Part shown: in pieces, positions 17,840 through 26,711 of the stretch
Layout: every line of letters begins with the position of its first letter
How positions within the stretch are numbered: the first letter of the stretch is position 1
DNA from: Cohnella thailandensis
Lineage (GTDB): Bacteria; Bacillota; Bacilli; Paenibacillales; Paenibacillaceae
DNA length: 64,000 nt
Assembly: GCF_014212135.1 (NCBI RefSeq)
Contig: NZ_JACJVQ010000011.1
Coordinates: 124,001-188,000, forward strand
Reading direction: 5' to 3'
Program-made: the position numbers and the translations under genes
The notes under the pieces: model-generated
Seen by the model: only the letters and a program-made list of their open reading frames with translations
Database searches by the model: none
What the model was told of the DNA's origin: nothing

Positions 17840-19468
17840 TTATTTCAGGTACAGCTTGGACGGATCTTCGAAGATGACGACCGGCTTCAGGACGGCTTCG
17901 TCCAGGCCGCCGTACTTCTTGTCGATGGCGACGATCGTCTTCGTGTACGCAGCCGGGTAGATGACGGCGTCTTGCGCGATGATTTCTTGCAGCTGCTTGT
18001 AGATCTCGCCGCGCTTGGCCGGGTCGGCTTCGCCCGCGCCTTGGTCGAACAGCTTGTCGACTTCTTCGTTCTTATACTTCGCGTAGTTCGAATTCGCGTC
18101 CGATTGGTACAGGATGCGGTAAGCGTCCGGGTCGTAGCCCATGATGTAGCCGGCATAGCTCAGCTCGTAGTCGGTCGCGTTCAGGTCGACGAACTTCTGG
18201 CCGTAAGCGGAAGCGTCCATGCTTTGCAGCTCGACGGTAACGCCGATGTCCTTCAGCTTCTGTTGAACGTACAGGCCGGCCGCTTCTTGAGCCTTGTTGC
18301 CGCTGGAGATGATGAAGCGGAGCTTCAGGTTCGAGACGCCCGCGGAAGAGAGCAGCTCCTTCGCCTTGGCCGCGTCGTTGTCGTAAGAAGTGACGTCGTT
18401 CGTGTGGAACAGGCCGTCAGGAGTGACGAACGACTTCGCCGGGTCGGCATAGTCCGCGGAACCGTAGACGACTTGAATCAATTCTTCGCGGTTAAGCGCG
18501 TAGGAGATCGCTTCGCGAACTTCCTTCTTGGCGAGAGCGCCGGTGTCGCTCTTCTCGTTGAACAGCAGGTAAGCCAGACGGCCTTCGCTGTACGCTTGGA
18601 TGTCGAACTTGCCCGTGCTCTCGATCGTAGCGACATCTTGCGGGTCAAGGTACTTCACGTTGATCTCGCCGTTCTGCAGGGCGAGGTTGGCGGCGTTCGT
18701 GTCCTTCGCGATGCGGTACGTGATCGAGTCGAGGTGCGCCTTGCCACCGAAGTAGTTATCGAAGCGCTCGAGCGTCACGTATTCGCCCGTCTTGTATTCC
18801 TTGAACTTGAAGGCGCCGGAACCGACCGGAGCCGCGTTCTTCGTGCTCTTCTCGATATTCGCTTCGTTCTCGAAGATATGCTTCGGAATCGGGGTAAGCT
18901 GAACGAGAGTCGCCTCGAACGCCGGATTCACCTGAGGGAGCTTGAATTCGACCGTCGTGTCGTCCACCTTGACGGCTTGCACCGGCTTGCCGCCGATGAT
19001 CAGGTTCTCGCGGAACATGCTGTTCTGCGATTCGTCGAGAATCTTCTCGAAGGTGAAGACGACGTCGTCCGCCGTCAGCGGCTGTCCGTCATGCCAGGTA
19101 AGGCCGCTCTTCAGCTTCAGCGTGTACGTAAGGTTGTCCGCGGAAGGCTCGAGGCTGTCCGCCAGGTAGAACGTCTTCTCTCCGTTGTTTACTTGGAACA
19201 GCGGAGCGTACAGGGCTTGGTCGATCGTCAGGCTGACGCGATCTCCCGCGTAAATCGGGTTAAGGATGACCGGATCGGCTCCAACTGCTATAATAAGATT
19301 TCCGCCGTCTTTCGCTTCGCCGCTAGCCGCGGGTTCGGAAGCGGAAGATGAGGTCGGCGAAGCGGACGGCGAGGCCGTGTTTCCGTTATTGTTGTTTCCT
19401 CCGGAGCAAGCGCTGACGACCAGGGCTAGCACGAGGAGAGTAAGTACGGTAAACCAACTTTTGCGCAT
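17840..19468 (-). CDS. Peptide ABC transporter substrate-binding lipoprotein (542 aa)
   Basis: SBP_bac_5 family receptor, anchored by lipid outside the membrane. Signal peptide with lipobox LVVSAC (lipidated Cys at ~21), then a Ser/Thr/Gly/Asn-rich linker. The family signature region is near residues 110-135 (AKGLTWHDG-like, here KSGLTWHDGQPLTADDVVFTF), and Asp/Trp-rich pocket segments follow. Length is normal for OppA/DppA-type receptors. It is the first gene of the importer operon, with a sigma-A promoter just upstream. Confidence 0.95.
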   Translation of the reverse strand: MRKSWFTVLTLLVLALVVSACSGGNNNNGNTASPSASPTSSSASEPAASGEAKDGGNLIIAVGADPVILNPIYAGDRVSLTIDQALYAPLFQVNNGEKTFYLADSLEPSADNLTYTLKLKSGLTWHDGQPLTADDVVFTFEKILDESQNSMFRENLIIGGKPVQAVKVDDTTVEFKLPQVNPAFEATLVQLTPIPKHIFENEANIEKSTKNAAPVGSGAFKFKEYKTGEYVTLERFDNYFGGKAHLDSITYRIAKDTNAANLALQNGEINVKYLDPQDVATIESTGKFDIQAYSEGRLAYLLFNEKSDTGALAKKEVREAISYALNREELIQVVYGSADYADPAKSFVTPDGLFHTNDVTSYDNDAAKAKELLSSAGVSNLKLRFIISSGNKAQEAAGLYVQQKLKDIGVTVELQSMDASAYGQKFVDLNATDYELSYAGYIMGYDPDAYRILYQSDANSNYAKYKNEEVDKLFDQGAGEADPAKRGEIYKQLQEIIAQDAVIYPAAYTKTIVAIDKKYGGLDEAVLKPVVIFEDPSKLYLK

Positions 19469-19510
19469 GGCACAATCCCCCAGTAGTTTTGTGTGTGAGT
19501 AATGTAGTAT

Positions 19511-19539
19511 ATATTACATCGGATTAGTCGGAATTTCAA
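19511..19539 (-). promoter_or_regulatory. Sigma-A promoter of the peptide importer operon
   Basis: Minus strand TTGAAA (19534-19539), 17-bp spacer, TAATAT (19511-19516), about 40 bp before the start codon of the binding-protein gene. Confidence 0.65.
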
Positions 19540-19616
19540 TCCCTTTTATTTTTTTATTTTTCGTTTTGCGAGGAAAAATATTCTTTAGCATCCAAGCCGC
19601 ATAACGCCATAAGGCA

Positions 19617-19666
19617 AAACGCCGAGACGACCGGGGAACGTTCCCTGGAGAAGTCTCGGCGTTTTC
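19617..19666. terminator. Intrinsic terminator of the 1003-aa secreted protein gene
   Basis: AAAACGCCGAGAC pairs with GTCTCGGCGTTTT, with an inner stem around GGGGAACGTTCCCT. It is symmetric, so it can act in both directions; it ends the minus-strand gene whose stop is at 19681. Confidence 0.85.
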
Positions 19667-19680
19667 TTCATGTCGGAAGC

Positions 19681-22600
19681 TTATTTCGTTACTTTCACGA
19701 CGATCGTATTGCTGACCGTCGCGCCGGCGGAATTGATCCATTCCGCTTTGTATTCGTACGTTCCGACCGCGCGTCCCGTCACGGCCGTCTCGGCATGCTG
19801 CGCCGAAGGCGTTGCCGCGGTCAAAGCTTGATCGTCGATGAGAACCCCGTTCTCGTAAAGCTTGTATTCGCTGCCGTTCGTGCCCCACCACAGGTTGGCC
19901 GCTATCGTGAAGCTGCCGTCGCCGTCCCAGTTGTTATGGGAGAGAACCGGCTTGCCCGGGTTGGCGTCCGTAACCGTTACGGTATGCGGATCGCAAGAGG
20001 TCGTTCCGAATACATTGATCAGCTCGCAGGTATATACGTACGTTCCGTTCGACTTGCCGGCGATCGGCACGGATGCGGTCTGAGCGGACGGCGAAGCATC
20101 GGCCAGAGGAACATCCGAGATCAGGACGCCGTTCTCGTAAAGCTTGAATTCCGTTCCGTTATTGCCCCACCACAGGTTCATGGTGACCGTGTAGCTGCCG
20201 TCGCGAAGTCCGTTATCGTACCCGTTATTATTGGTAAGAACGGGTTTGCCCGGAGCTGCGGTCGCGAGCGGCTTAACGACCGTGATCGTTACCGGATTGG
20301 ATTCGAGCGTCACATTGCCAAGGGTAACCTTCGCCGTCACGTCCGCCGAACCCGCCTGCACCGCCGTAATCGTTCCTTGAGCGTCGATGGACACGGCCGG
20401 ATCGCTGCTGGAATAGACGACGCTCGCGGCGGACAGATCGGCAGCCGATCCGTCGCTGAGAGCGGCGGCAAGGCTGACGCTGCCCGTATCGCCGATCTTC
20501 AGGGTCGTCGGGCTTGCGGACAGCGTTACGCTGCTCAATTCCGCAACGGCCGTAAAGTCGCTAAGTCCGAGCGGCTTCAGCTGGTACAGGTCCCGGAAAA
20601 TCGCGGACACCCCGCGAATGTCCACGACGTCGCCTTCGGAGTACGGGAAGTTCGCCAGCGACAGACCCGTGCGCACGTCGACGCGGACATGATTCGTTCC
20701 GTCCGCGGTAACCGCGTCGAATTCGAAGGAGCCGGCCGGAGTCGCCGCGATGATATTGGTAATGGTCGCTTTGGAGAGACTCACCAATTGTCCCTGATTG
20801 CTGTCGTCGACGAAAGCTACCGGCTTGTAGTCGGGAACCGCTGCCGTTCCCGTCTTCTCGATGGAAGCGATATTGGCGAGCTCGAGCTCGGTGTTGTACA
20901 AGGCCGTGCTGCCTTTGATCTTCAGCTTGTCGCCTTTGTGGAAGCCGAAGGCCGTCTGATAGACGTAGATGCCGCCGGTCTCGTCTTGAAGGTAGAACGT
21001 TTGTCCGCCGAACGCGCCCGGCTCCGTCGTTACGACGCCTTCCACGATAACCGAAGCGCCTTCCGCCTTCGCTCTCGCTTCGGCGATCGTGATCGGGTCG
21101 TTGATGCCGGGGCTCGTGGAGCTGGAGATCGTGACGGCGTTCGTCAGCAGATTCGTGCCGTTCTGCCGGAGCCTTAGGTTCGCCGACGTTCCGCTGGCGA
21201 CGGTCGGATTGATCTGAACGTTCAGCTCCTTGGAAGCGGAGCCGTTGCTATCCGTCGTTACGCTGAACGACGTGCTGTAGCCGTAGCTGGAAGGCCAGCT
21301 GCCGTCCGCGTTCTGAACCTTGGCGACCTGGGTCCCTCCGGTCAGATAGACGCCGATCTGGAAGCCGGATACGGTCGAATTCGCCGGCAGATTGCTGAAG
21401 TTGACGCGGATTTGATTGACGGATGCCGTGGAGAGCGCAGCCGGCGTCGTGAAGCTGTAAGCCGGAGGATTGACGACCGTAGCCCCGCCGAAGGAACCCG
21501 GCTTAAACGTGTTGCGATCGTACCAGAGGTAGCCCGCGTTCGGAGCAGACCAAGGCTCCGGCGCCGGTTCCGTCGACAGCTCGGGCTGTTCGAAGGAATG
21601 CAGCGCGGTCGGCTGATCCAGCGCAAGCCCCGGAACTTGATCGAAGCTCGTGTAGCTCTCCTGCTCCGACAGCCAGTTCACCAGGTTGACGAGCAGCACG
21701 CCGTCGTCCAGCTCCTTGAAGCCGTCGTACGTCGTTTTCTTCGCGCCCGTATCTTCGCGCAGGTACTTCGGCGTGATGTCCTCGACCGGCGAGGAGTCGC
21801 CGATAAAGGCAGCCTTGCCCGCGCCCAGCTTGGAGACGGCTACGTAAGGGCCTTCCGCGATCCCGCCGCCATTGTAGACGCCTTGATCCACGGCATTGCC
21901 CCAAGCTTCGTTCGTCTCCGGAACGTAGACGATGCCCTTCGCCTTGGTCGGATCGATAATCGCCAGGGTAGAGCCCGCATGCATCGCTACGCCCGACACT
22001 CCTTCGGTAATGCCGAAGGCTTGCTCGGGAGCGACGATCCGGTTGGCGTTAATGTCGCCAAGCGCGTTATAGCGGAAGCGAATGCCGAAGTTGTCCGCCA
22101 GCCAGTCCGAGCTTGCCACGTCCTGCATCGCGGGGGAAGCCGCTTCCGCCGCGTCCATGCCTTGCGTCGGATTGGTCCACGCGCCGCGACGGAAGCCGTT
22201 GATGCTCTCCGAGCCGTCCCAACGGTTCTTGTTGCGGTCGGCGTTGTAGTGGTCGCCGATGAAGAAGATGCTGCCGCCTTGCTCCACGTACTGTTCCATG
22301 GCAGCCTGTTCGCTCGTCTTAAAAGGAATGTTAGGCTCCGCGATGATGAACACGTCGTAATCCGCCAGGTCCTCGTACGTGAACGGAGTCTCCTTGCGAA
22401 GCTCCTTCACGTAATAGCCGTCGCCCGCCAGGGCGTTGCCGAAATCCGAGAACCCGCCGTCGATGACCCAGTCCGCCGCTCCCGCCGTCTGCGCGTGCGT
22501 GTTGTCGAACAGGATCTTTTTGCCCGCGTTCTCGTTCGTTACGGTCGGATTGATGAACGGCGCGGGATCCGTCGGTCCCTCCGCCGCTGCGGATGGCAAC

Positions 22601-22692
22601 ACTGCGCTTAAGCCGTACGGCCCCGGCAACAGAATCGTAACTGCAAGACCAAGCTTTACCCAACCGCGTTTCCATCTCGATAGGCCTCTCAT
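19681..22692 (-). CDS. Secreted multidomain protein: GATase/ThuA-like domain, OB fold, Ig-like modules (1003 aa)
   Basis: Signal peptide at residues 1-38. Residues ~58-345 form a class-I-GATase/GIFT-like Rossmann domain ([69 protein letters not shown]), as in DUF4350 or ThuA-like proteins that often accompany polysaccharide or nuclease modules. Residues ~530-690 look like an OB-fold nucleic-acid/anticodon-type domain of the kind in secreted nucleases ([36 protein letters not shown]). Next is a Big_2-like domain (~690-790), then two chitinase-associated repeats sharing NLWWG..YENGVLI. No catalytic nuclease residues identified. The enzymatic role, if any, is unknown. Confidence 0.8.
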   Translation of the reverse strand: MRGLSRWKRGWVKLGLAVTILLPGPYGLSAVLPSAAAEGPTDPAPFINPTVTNENAGKKILFDNTHAQTAGAADWVIDGGFSDFGNALAGDGYYVKELRKETPFTYEDLADYDVFIIAEPNIPFKTSEQAAMEQYVEQGGSIFFIGDHYNADRNKNRWDGSESINGFRRGAWTNPTQGMDAAEAASPAMQDVASSDWLADNFGIRFRYNALGDINANRIVAPEQAFGITEGVSGVAMHAGSTLAIIDPTKAKGIVYVPETNEAWGNAVDQGVYNGGGIAEGPYVAVSKLGAGKAAFIGDSSPVEDITPKYLREDTGAKKTTYDGFKELDDGVLLVNLVNWLSEQESYTSFDQVPGLALDQPTALHSFEQPELSTEPAPEPWSAPNAGYLWYDRNTFKPGSFGGATVVNPPAYSFTTPAALSTASVNQIRVNFSNLPANSTVSGFQIGVYLTGGTQVAKVQNADGSWPSSYGYSTSFSVTTDSNGSASKELNVQINPTVASGTSANLRLRQNGTNLLTNAVTISSSTSPGINDPITIAEARAKAEGASVIVEGVVTTEPGAFGGQTFYLQDETGGIYVYQTAFGFHKGDKLKIKGSTALYNTELELANIASIEKTGTAAVPDYKPVAFVDDSNQGQLVSLSKATITNIIAATPAGSFEFDAVTADGTNHVRVDVRTGLSLANFPYSEGDVVDIRGVSAIFRDLYQLKPLGLSDFTAVAELSSVTLSASPTTLKIGDTGSVSLAAALSDGSAADLSAASVVYSSSDPAVSIDAQGTITAVQAGSADVTAKVTLGNVTLESNPVTITVVKPLATAAPGKPVLTNNNGYDNGLRDGSYTVTMNLWWGNNGTEFKLYENGVLISDVPLADASPSAQTASVPIAGKSNGTYVYTCELINVFGTTSCDPHTVTVTDANPGKPVLSHNNWDGDGSFTIAANLWWGTNGSEYKLYENGVLIDDQALTAATPSAQHAETAVTGRAVGTYEYKAEWINSAGATVSNTIVVKVTK

Positions 22693-22715
22693 GATTTTCC
22701 TCCTCGACCAATTTA

Positions 22716-22733
22716 TTAGAAATTCATTTCTAA
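22716..22733. promoter_or_regulatory. Operator-like palindrome over the -10 box
   Basis: TTAGAAAT-TC-ATTTCTAA, perfect 8-bp arms. It covers the predicted -10 of the 1003-aa gene, a repressor-like placement. It looks somewhat like PerR/Fur-type boxes but does not match their consensus. Confidence 0.5.
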
Positions 22734-22755
22734 GTCTACCATTTCAAAATTACAA
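22727..22755 (-). promoter_or_regulatory. Predicted promoter of the 1003-aa gene
   Basis: Minus strand TTGTAA (22750-22755), 17-bp spacer, TAGAAA (22727-22732). The ribosome site GAGGAGG follows near the start codon. Confidence 0.45.
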
Positions 22756-22778
22756 ATAGAGTAGAAGTTTGTAATTTT
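22746..22778. promoter_or_regulatory. Perfect 11-bp inverted repeat over the -35 box
   Basis: AAAATTACAAA and TTTGTAATTTT separated by 11 nt. It includes the predicted -35 hexamer. It may be a second operator; the AT-rich stem with T tail could also form a weak hairpin. Confidence 0.5.
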
Positions 22779-22832
22779 TCGGTAAATCCTTAAAAGATCG
22801 GGCTAATGGTTGGGAGGTTGATGTCTAATAGC

Positions 22833-22867
22833 GACAAAAAGAGCCTCTCGGATTCTCGAGAGACCCT
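22833..22867 (-). terminator. Terminator of the sigma2/DUF4179 fusion gene
   Basis: Minus strand GTCTCTCG pairs with CGAGAGGC around AGAATC, then TCTTTTTG. Confidence 0.75.
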
Positions 22868-22879
22868 GAAGTCCACTTG

Positions 22880-24508
22880 TTATTTTATTGGGATAACAAC
22901 ATGTAATCCCGGAATCGGTTGGGGCAGGAAGCTGCCGAAATTCAACACTCGAATATAAAGCTTGGAAGAATCGGGCCATCTCGGGAGCTTAAGCCGGTAG
23001 GAGTAGCTCTCATTGCCCAGCCTTACGAGATTGCCGGTCATGAGCGGGTTGATAAATTGGCCATCTTCTCCCCCTATCCCCCAAGCTTCCATTCTTTCGT
23101 ACGGATAATCCCCTTTGACCTCGAATTCGAGGATCGTGCTGTCGGTTGCGAGCTCGATCTTCCGGAAAGTGATGCTGCCCGAATCTCCTTGATCTACGGT
23201 CAGAGGAAGCTTGGAGCCATTCAGAGGAAAATCCGTCGCCGTAATGCCGCTTGACTCCCGGTTCGGTCCATCGTTGCTGTCTGTTTTTTCTGCCACTTCG
23301 GTCTCTTCCACAATGAGATTTAACTCGCCAGCCTTCTCGTGAAGGGTCGCGTACGTAATAAAATAATTTCTTTTGCCCTCGCTTCCGTCCGTATAGCCGC
23401 CCGAAGTCAAAGGTTCCAGTTCGACTCCGCTATCATCCTTCAAAATAAATCGCAAACGATCTAGCCGCAGCTTCGCCTCTTCATCTTCCTCCGGGTAAGA
23501 GATTTCGTAAGTAAGATTCGTCGTGAGAGGACTGACGCTGATTTCGGCGACGGAGATCTCCAGCCCGTCGTTAGAGCTTGCCTTCAGCGGCGGGGAATAG
23601 GTGATTTTGCGGATATTGCTCTTCCAATCTTTAACCGTCGCATGGAAGTTCCAGGACCCCAGAACCTTCTTGCTCTCGCTGGCGCGAGTATCGATAATAT
23701 CGTTGACCTGAATCGTCAAATCGAAGGAATTGTTCAATCCTCCGAAGCGCTCGAAGGTCAGTATCGTCGTTTTCTCGCTCTTATTAAGACTTTGACTGAT
23801 TCCATTCGGCTGCATATCCTTCAAAATCCCGTCTACATCGAGCATGCCGAGGCGAGGCTGGATCTCGATCCCCTTCTCATGCTTAAACCGGATTGCCAAT
23901 CTTGTTCCGTCGTAAATAACTTTATCCAACGTCAGCTTAATTCCTTGATCCTCTACCGTCTGTTTCTCCGAATCCGATTGTTCCGTTATCCTCAGACCGG
24001 GAATATCAGCCGTCAATCCTACCGTGACAAGAATAGCCGCCAAGAGGGCAAGGCTTAACCCTAAACGCCAGCGGCGCCTGTGGGCATAGAGCTTGCGCTC
24101 GAGCGCAAGCTCGGGAATCGACGGATAGAACCGTTCCAACCTCTCTCGCAAGAACGGCGGGATTGGGGAAGGCTCTCTCGGCTCCATAGCCCCGAAGCCA
24201 GCGTCGTCCGTTTGGGAAGGTATCGCGTCGGTCTGGGTAATATAGCTTTTGCGGGATTGGAGCATCTTCTTGCACTCGTCGATATGGATTTGAAACAGCC
24301 AGGTCTTGAAGTCGGCCGGTTCCTTTAAAGCGGCAAGAGAGCCGTACGCATGCACGATCGTCTCCTGCATGGCATCCGCGTTATCCTCCTCCGAACGGAA
24401 AAATGCCTTCGAGGTCTCGTACAGTTCCCCTTCGAACGATCGCATCAGGCGAATAAACGCCTCTAGATTCCCTTTTTGAGCTTGTTTGACTTCTTCGATC
24501 CGTTCCAA
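22880..24508 (-). CDS. Sigma-70 region 2 fused to a DUF4179 anti-sigma, region 4 missing (542 aa)
   Basis: Residues 1-~100 are an ECF sigma region 2 (DAMQETIVHAY, DFKTWLFQIHIDECKKML). At residue 112 the chain switches directly to a DUF4179 anti-sigma body: a cytosolic stub (PPFLRERLERFYPSIPELALERK), one membrane helix at ~149-166, and an extracellular beta-rich domain beginning EKQTVEDQGIKLTL. The neighbouring intact pair shows what is lost: sigma residues ~113-175, including all of region 4, and the first ~18 anti-sigma residues. The fusion is in frame and has no stop. Start is TTG with GAGGAGG 11 nt upstream, as in the intact paralogue. It may act as a membrane-tethered RNA-polymerase decoy or be a decaying duplicate. 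Confidence 0.85.
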   Translation of the reverse strand: MERIEEVKQAQKGNLEAFIRLMRSFEGELYETSKAFFRSEEDNADAMQETIVHAYGSLAALKEPADFKTWLFQIHIDECKKMLQSRKSYITQTDAIPSQTDDAGFGAMEPREPSPIPPFLRERLERFYPSIPELALERKLYAHRRRWRLGLSLALLAAILVTVGLTADIPGLRITEQSDSEKQTVEDQGIKLTLDKVIYDGTRLAIRFKHEKGIEIQPRLGMLDVDGILKDMQPNGISQSLNKSEKTTILTFERFGGLNNSFDLTIQVNDIIDTRASESKKVLGSWNFHATVKDWKSNIRKITYSPPLKASSNDGLEISVAEISVSPLTTNLTYEISYPEEDEEAKLRLDRLRFILKDDSGVELEPLTSGGYTDGSEGKRNYFITYATLHEKAGELNLIVEETEVAEKTDSNDGPNRESSGITATDFPLNGSKLPLTVDQGDSGSITFRKIELATDSTILEFEVKGDYPYERMEAWGIGGEDGQFINPLMTGNLVRLGNESYSYRLKLPRWPDSSKLYIRVLNFGSFLPQPIPGLHVVIPIK

Positions 24509-24546
24509 TGCCGATTCTGCCTCCTCTATCTCTCGCCCCTTCTTAT

Positions 24547-24580
24547 CTATTAGACATTAATTAGGTTAATTTTGATTCGC
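24547..24580 (-). promoter_or_regulatory. ECF-like promoter of the fusion gene
   Basis: Minus strand GCGAATC (24574-24580), 18-bp spacer, GTCTAATAG (24547-24555). The same pair of blocks precedes the intact sigma gene, suggesting control by that sigma factor. Confidence 0.5.
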
Positions 24581-24588
24581 TCATTTGG

Positions 24589-24624
24589 AAAAAAAATCAA
24601 CCAAACCCAAAGGTCTGGTTGATA
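24589..24624 (-). terminator. Terminator of the sigma/anti-sigma operon
   Basis: Minus strand ATCAACCA pairs with TGGTTGAT, followed by a run of T residues. Confidence 0.8.
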
Positions 24625-24662
24625 TGGCGCCTTTTTAGGAAAGCATGTGTCGACCCACGCCG

Positions 24663-26057
24663 TTACTTGATCGGCAGGATCATATCCAATTCCGGTATCG
24701 GAGTCCGGTTCTGTTGCGCCTGCAATGCCCGAATCTTGATCTTTGAAGGATCCGGATAAGCGGGAAGCTCGATTCGGTAGGAATAATCGTTGCCTATTCG
24801 AATCGGATCTTCGGCAGCAGGCGGATGAAAGGTGCCTTCCTTCTCGTCGACCACCCACCAGCCTAACGGGTAATCTCCTTTAACCTCATAGTCGACGATC
24901 GTTTTGTATTCTCCAAGGTCGATTCTGTTAAATACGATACTGGACGATTCGCCAAGCTCAACAGTCAATGGGGTAGTTGAAGTCAGGGGAATGTCCTTAT
25001 AGGGTAGAGGAGCTTCACTTCCAAGCCCTCCATTACCGTTGCTAGTCAACTGATTGTATTGTGCGTCCACGCTTAGGCGCAGCTCGTTCGTATCGGGGTC
25101 CAGCAACGAATAATACGCCGTATACACGACAGGCCCGTTGTCTTCCCTCGTTCCCATAGTACCAGAAGCCTCCAATTCCGCTCCCCGATCGTCGAACAGC
25201 CTTACATTGAGAGTCTTTAACTCTACCGTCTCGCCTTTCGGGAGTTTCACTTTGCTCCGCATCTTTTCTTCCCAACTTTGTTGAGTGAGCTCCGGATCGT
25301 CAAGCTCATACGTCAGCTTCACCGTCAAAGGACTGACCGTCATTCCAGTAACGGCAAGCTCCGTATCCCCCGCTTTAGCCCTCAGTGGAGGATCGTAGGT
25401 AACCTCGCGTATCGACTTCTTCCACTCCCCTACCGTCGTCCGGAATTCCCATTTTCCCGAGATCGTTTGGGGCTTGCCGCTTCCTCGGCTATCGACGATA
25501 ACGTTCACCTTGATCGCGATGTCGAAAGTATCCGGAAGCGTGCCAAGCGCCTTATGGTAAGTAAACAGCGTTTCGGTTCCCTCTTCGTTCTGGCTTCGAG
25601 TCATATTGCTGACAAAAGTGCCATTCAGGCTGACCATCTGCGCGAGCGGCCGGATCTCGATGCCCGGCTCGTGCCGGATGCCGACCGCCAATTGATTGCC
25701 GTCATAGAGAACTTGGCTCAGCGTCAGCTTGATCCCCTGGTCCTCAACCGTCTGTTTCTCGAATTTCGTCGCGCTGCCGGACGTTGCGAAGCCAGAGCCG
25801 ATGCCCTGCAGCTGCCTCAGCCAATCCGACGCGGTCGGAGTCGCCAGCCCCGCCGTCACGACAATCGCCAGAAGCAGCGCGATGCTCGCGCCGAGGCTCC
25901 ATTTTCTCCGGCGGGCATATCTCCTGCGGTCCTCCGCAAGCTCGGGCAGCGCGGCGTACAGCCGCTCCATTTTCTCCCGAACGACAGTCGGCACGGTAGC
26001 CGTTTCTCTCGACATGGCTTGCCTGATGCGAACGTCCTCCTCGCTGAGCTCGTTCAT
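24663..26057 (-). CDS. DUF4179 membrane anti-sigma factor (464 aa)
   Basis: Predicted to hold the preceding ECF sigma factor at the membrane and release it on an envelope signal. The cytosolic N-terminus (1-~55) is acidic, with REKMERLYAALPELAEDRRRYARRRK. One membrane helix lies near residues 55-75. An extracellular DUF4179-type beta domain follows, beginning EKQTVEDQGIKLTLSQVLYDG. The start is the ATG that overlaps the sigma stop as ATGA, which implies translational coupling; the longer frame upstream is a shadow of the sigma gene. The signal it senses is unknown. Confidence 0.9.
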   Translation of the reverse strand: MNELSEEDVRIRQAMSRETATVPTVVREKMERLYAALPELAEDRRRYARRRKWSLGASIALLLAIVVTAGLATPTASDWLRQLQGIGSGFATSGSATKFEKQTVEDQGIKLTLSQVLYDGNQLAVGIRHEPGIEIRPLAQMVSLNGTFVSNMTRSQNEEGTETLFTYHKALGTLPDTFDIAIKVNVIVDSRGSGKPQTISGKWEFRTTVGEWKKSIREVTYDPPLRAKAGDTELAVTGMTVSPLTVKLTYELDDPELTQQSWEEKMRSKVKLPKGETVELKTLNVRLFDDRGAELEASGTMGTREDNGPVVYTAYYSLLDPDTNELRLSVDAQYNQLTSNGNGGLGSEAPLPYKDIPLTSTTPLTVELGESSSIVFNRIDLGEYKTIVDYEVKGDYPLGWWVVDEKEGTFHPPAAEDPIRIGNDYSYRIELPAYPDPSKIKIRALQAQQNRTPIPELDMILPIK

Positions 26058-26581
26058 GAGTACAAGGCTCCTTTCTCTTGTCCGTCCCAGTTCAAAGAAG
26101 CTAGAATCTCCCTCGCCCGATGCAGCCGCGACTTGACCGTTCCTTCCGGCAGGCTTAACTGCTCCGCGATTTCCTTGACCGACAGATCCCCGTAATAATA
26201 CAGCCGCATCACCGTCCGAAGCGGAGAGTCGAGCCGGTCGACGATTTCGCGCAGCTCCATCCGGACGAACCCGGCTTCGTCGATCTGAGGATCCATTCCC
26301 TCGGTGAGAGGCACGTAGCTTTTGCGGGATTGCAGCATTCGTTTGCACTCGTTGATATGTATCCGAATCAGCCAGGTCTTGAAGTAGGCCGGCTCCTTTA
26401 ACCCCGAGATCGAACGAAAAGCGCGAATAACCGTCTCCTGCATCGCGTCCGCGCAATCCTCGTCCGAATGGAGGAACGCCTTGGCCGTCTGGTACAAAAC
26501 CGCCTCGAACGATCGCATCAAGCGAACGAACGCGTCCTGATCCCCCATCTTCGCTCTCTTGACGTCGTCAATCCACTCCAA
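26054..26581 (-). CDS. ECF RNA polymerase sigma factor (175 aa)
   Basis: Region 2 at ~10-85 (FVRLMRSFEAVLYQTAKAFL, DAMQETVIRAF, YFKTWLIRIHINECKRML) and region 4 at ~113-170 (PLRTVMRLYYYGDLSVKEIAEQLSLPEGTVKSRLHRAREIL) with an intact helix-turn-helix. Start is TTG with AAAGGAGG 11 nt upstream. The stop overlaps the anti-sigma ATG. An ECF-like promoter element precedes it, consistent with self-activation, the normal pattern for ECF/anti-sigma pairs. Confidence 0.93.
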   Translation of the reverse strand: MEWIDDVKRAKMGDQDAFVRLMRSFEAVLYQTAKAFLHSDEDCADAMQETVIRAFRSISGLKEPAYFKTWLIRIHINECKRMLQSRKSYVPLTEGMDPQIDEAGFVRMELREIVDRLDSPLRTVMRLYYYGDLSVKEIAEQLSLPEGTVKSRLHRAREILASLNWDGQEKGALYS

Positions 26582-26615
26582 TGCCGTCCCTTCCTCCTTT
26601 TTCCTTCCTATCTAC

Positions 26616-26648
26616 CTATTAGACCTCAATTCAGTGAGCTTGGTTCGC
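26616..26648 (-). promoter_or_regulatory. ECF-like promoter of the intact sigma operon
   Basis: Minus strand GCGAACC (26642-26648), 17-bp spacer, GTCTAATAG (26616-26624). The GAACC and GTCTAA blocks fit general ECF promoter character. Confidence 0.55.
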
Positions 26649-26654
26649 CCGGTT

Positions 26655-26690
26655 GAAAAAAAAAGACCAAACCGCGTAGCGGTTTGGCCG
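26655..26690 (-). terminator. Terminator of the CapA-family gene
   Basis: Minus strand GGCCAAACCGC-TAC-GCGGTTTGGTC followed by nine T residues. Confidence 0.9.
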
Positions 26691-26711
26691 GAAGCAATGG
26701 CGGAGAGGGAG

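Noticed and set aside
17783..19351. 522-residue plus-strand ORF
   Set aside because: Antisense shadow of the peptide-binding lipoprotein gene, without recognisable domains.
24663..26456. Extended 597-residue anti-sigma protein
   Set aside because: The first 133 codons overlap the sigma gene in another frame; the ATGA overlap at 26054-26057 marks the real start.
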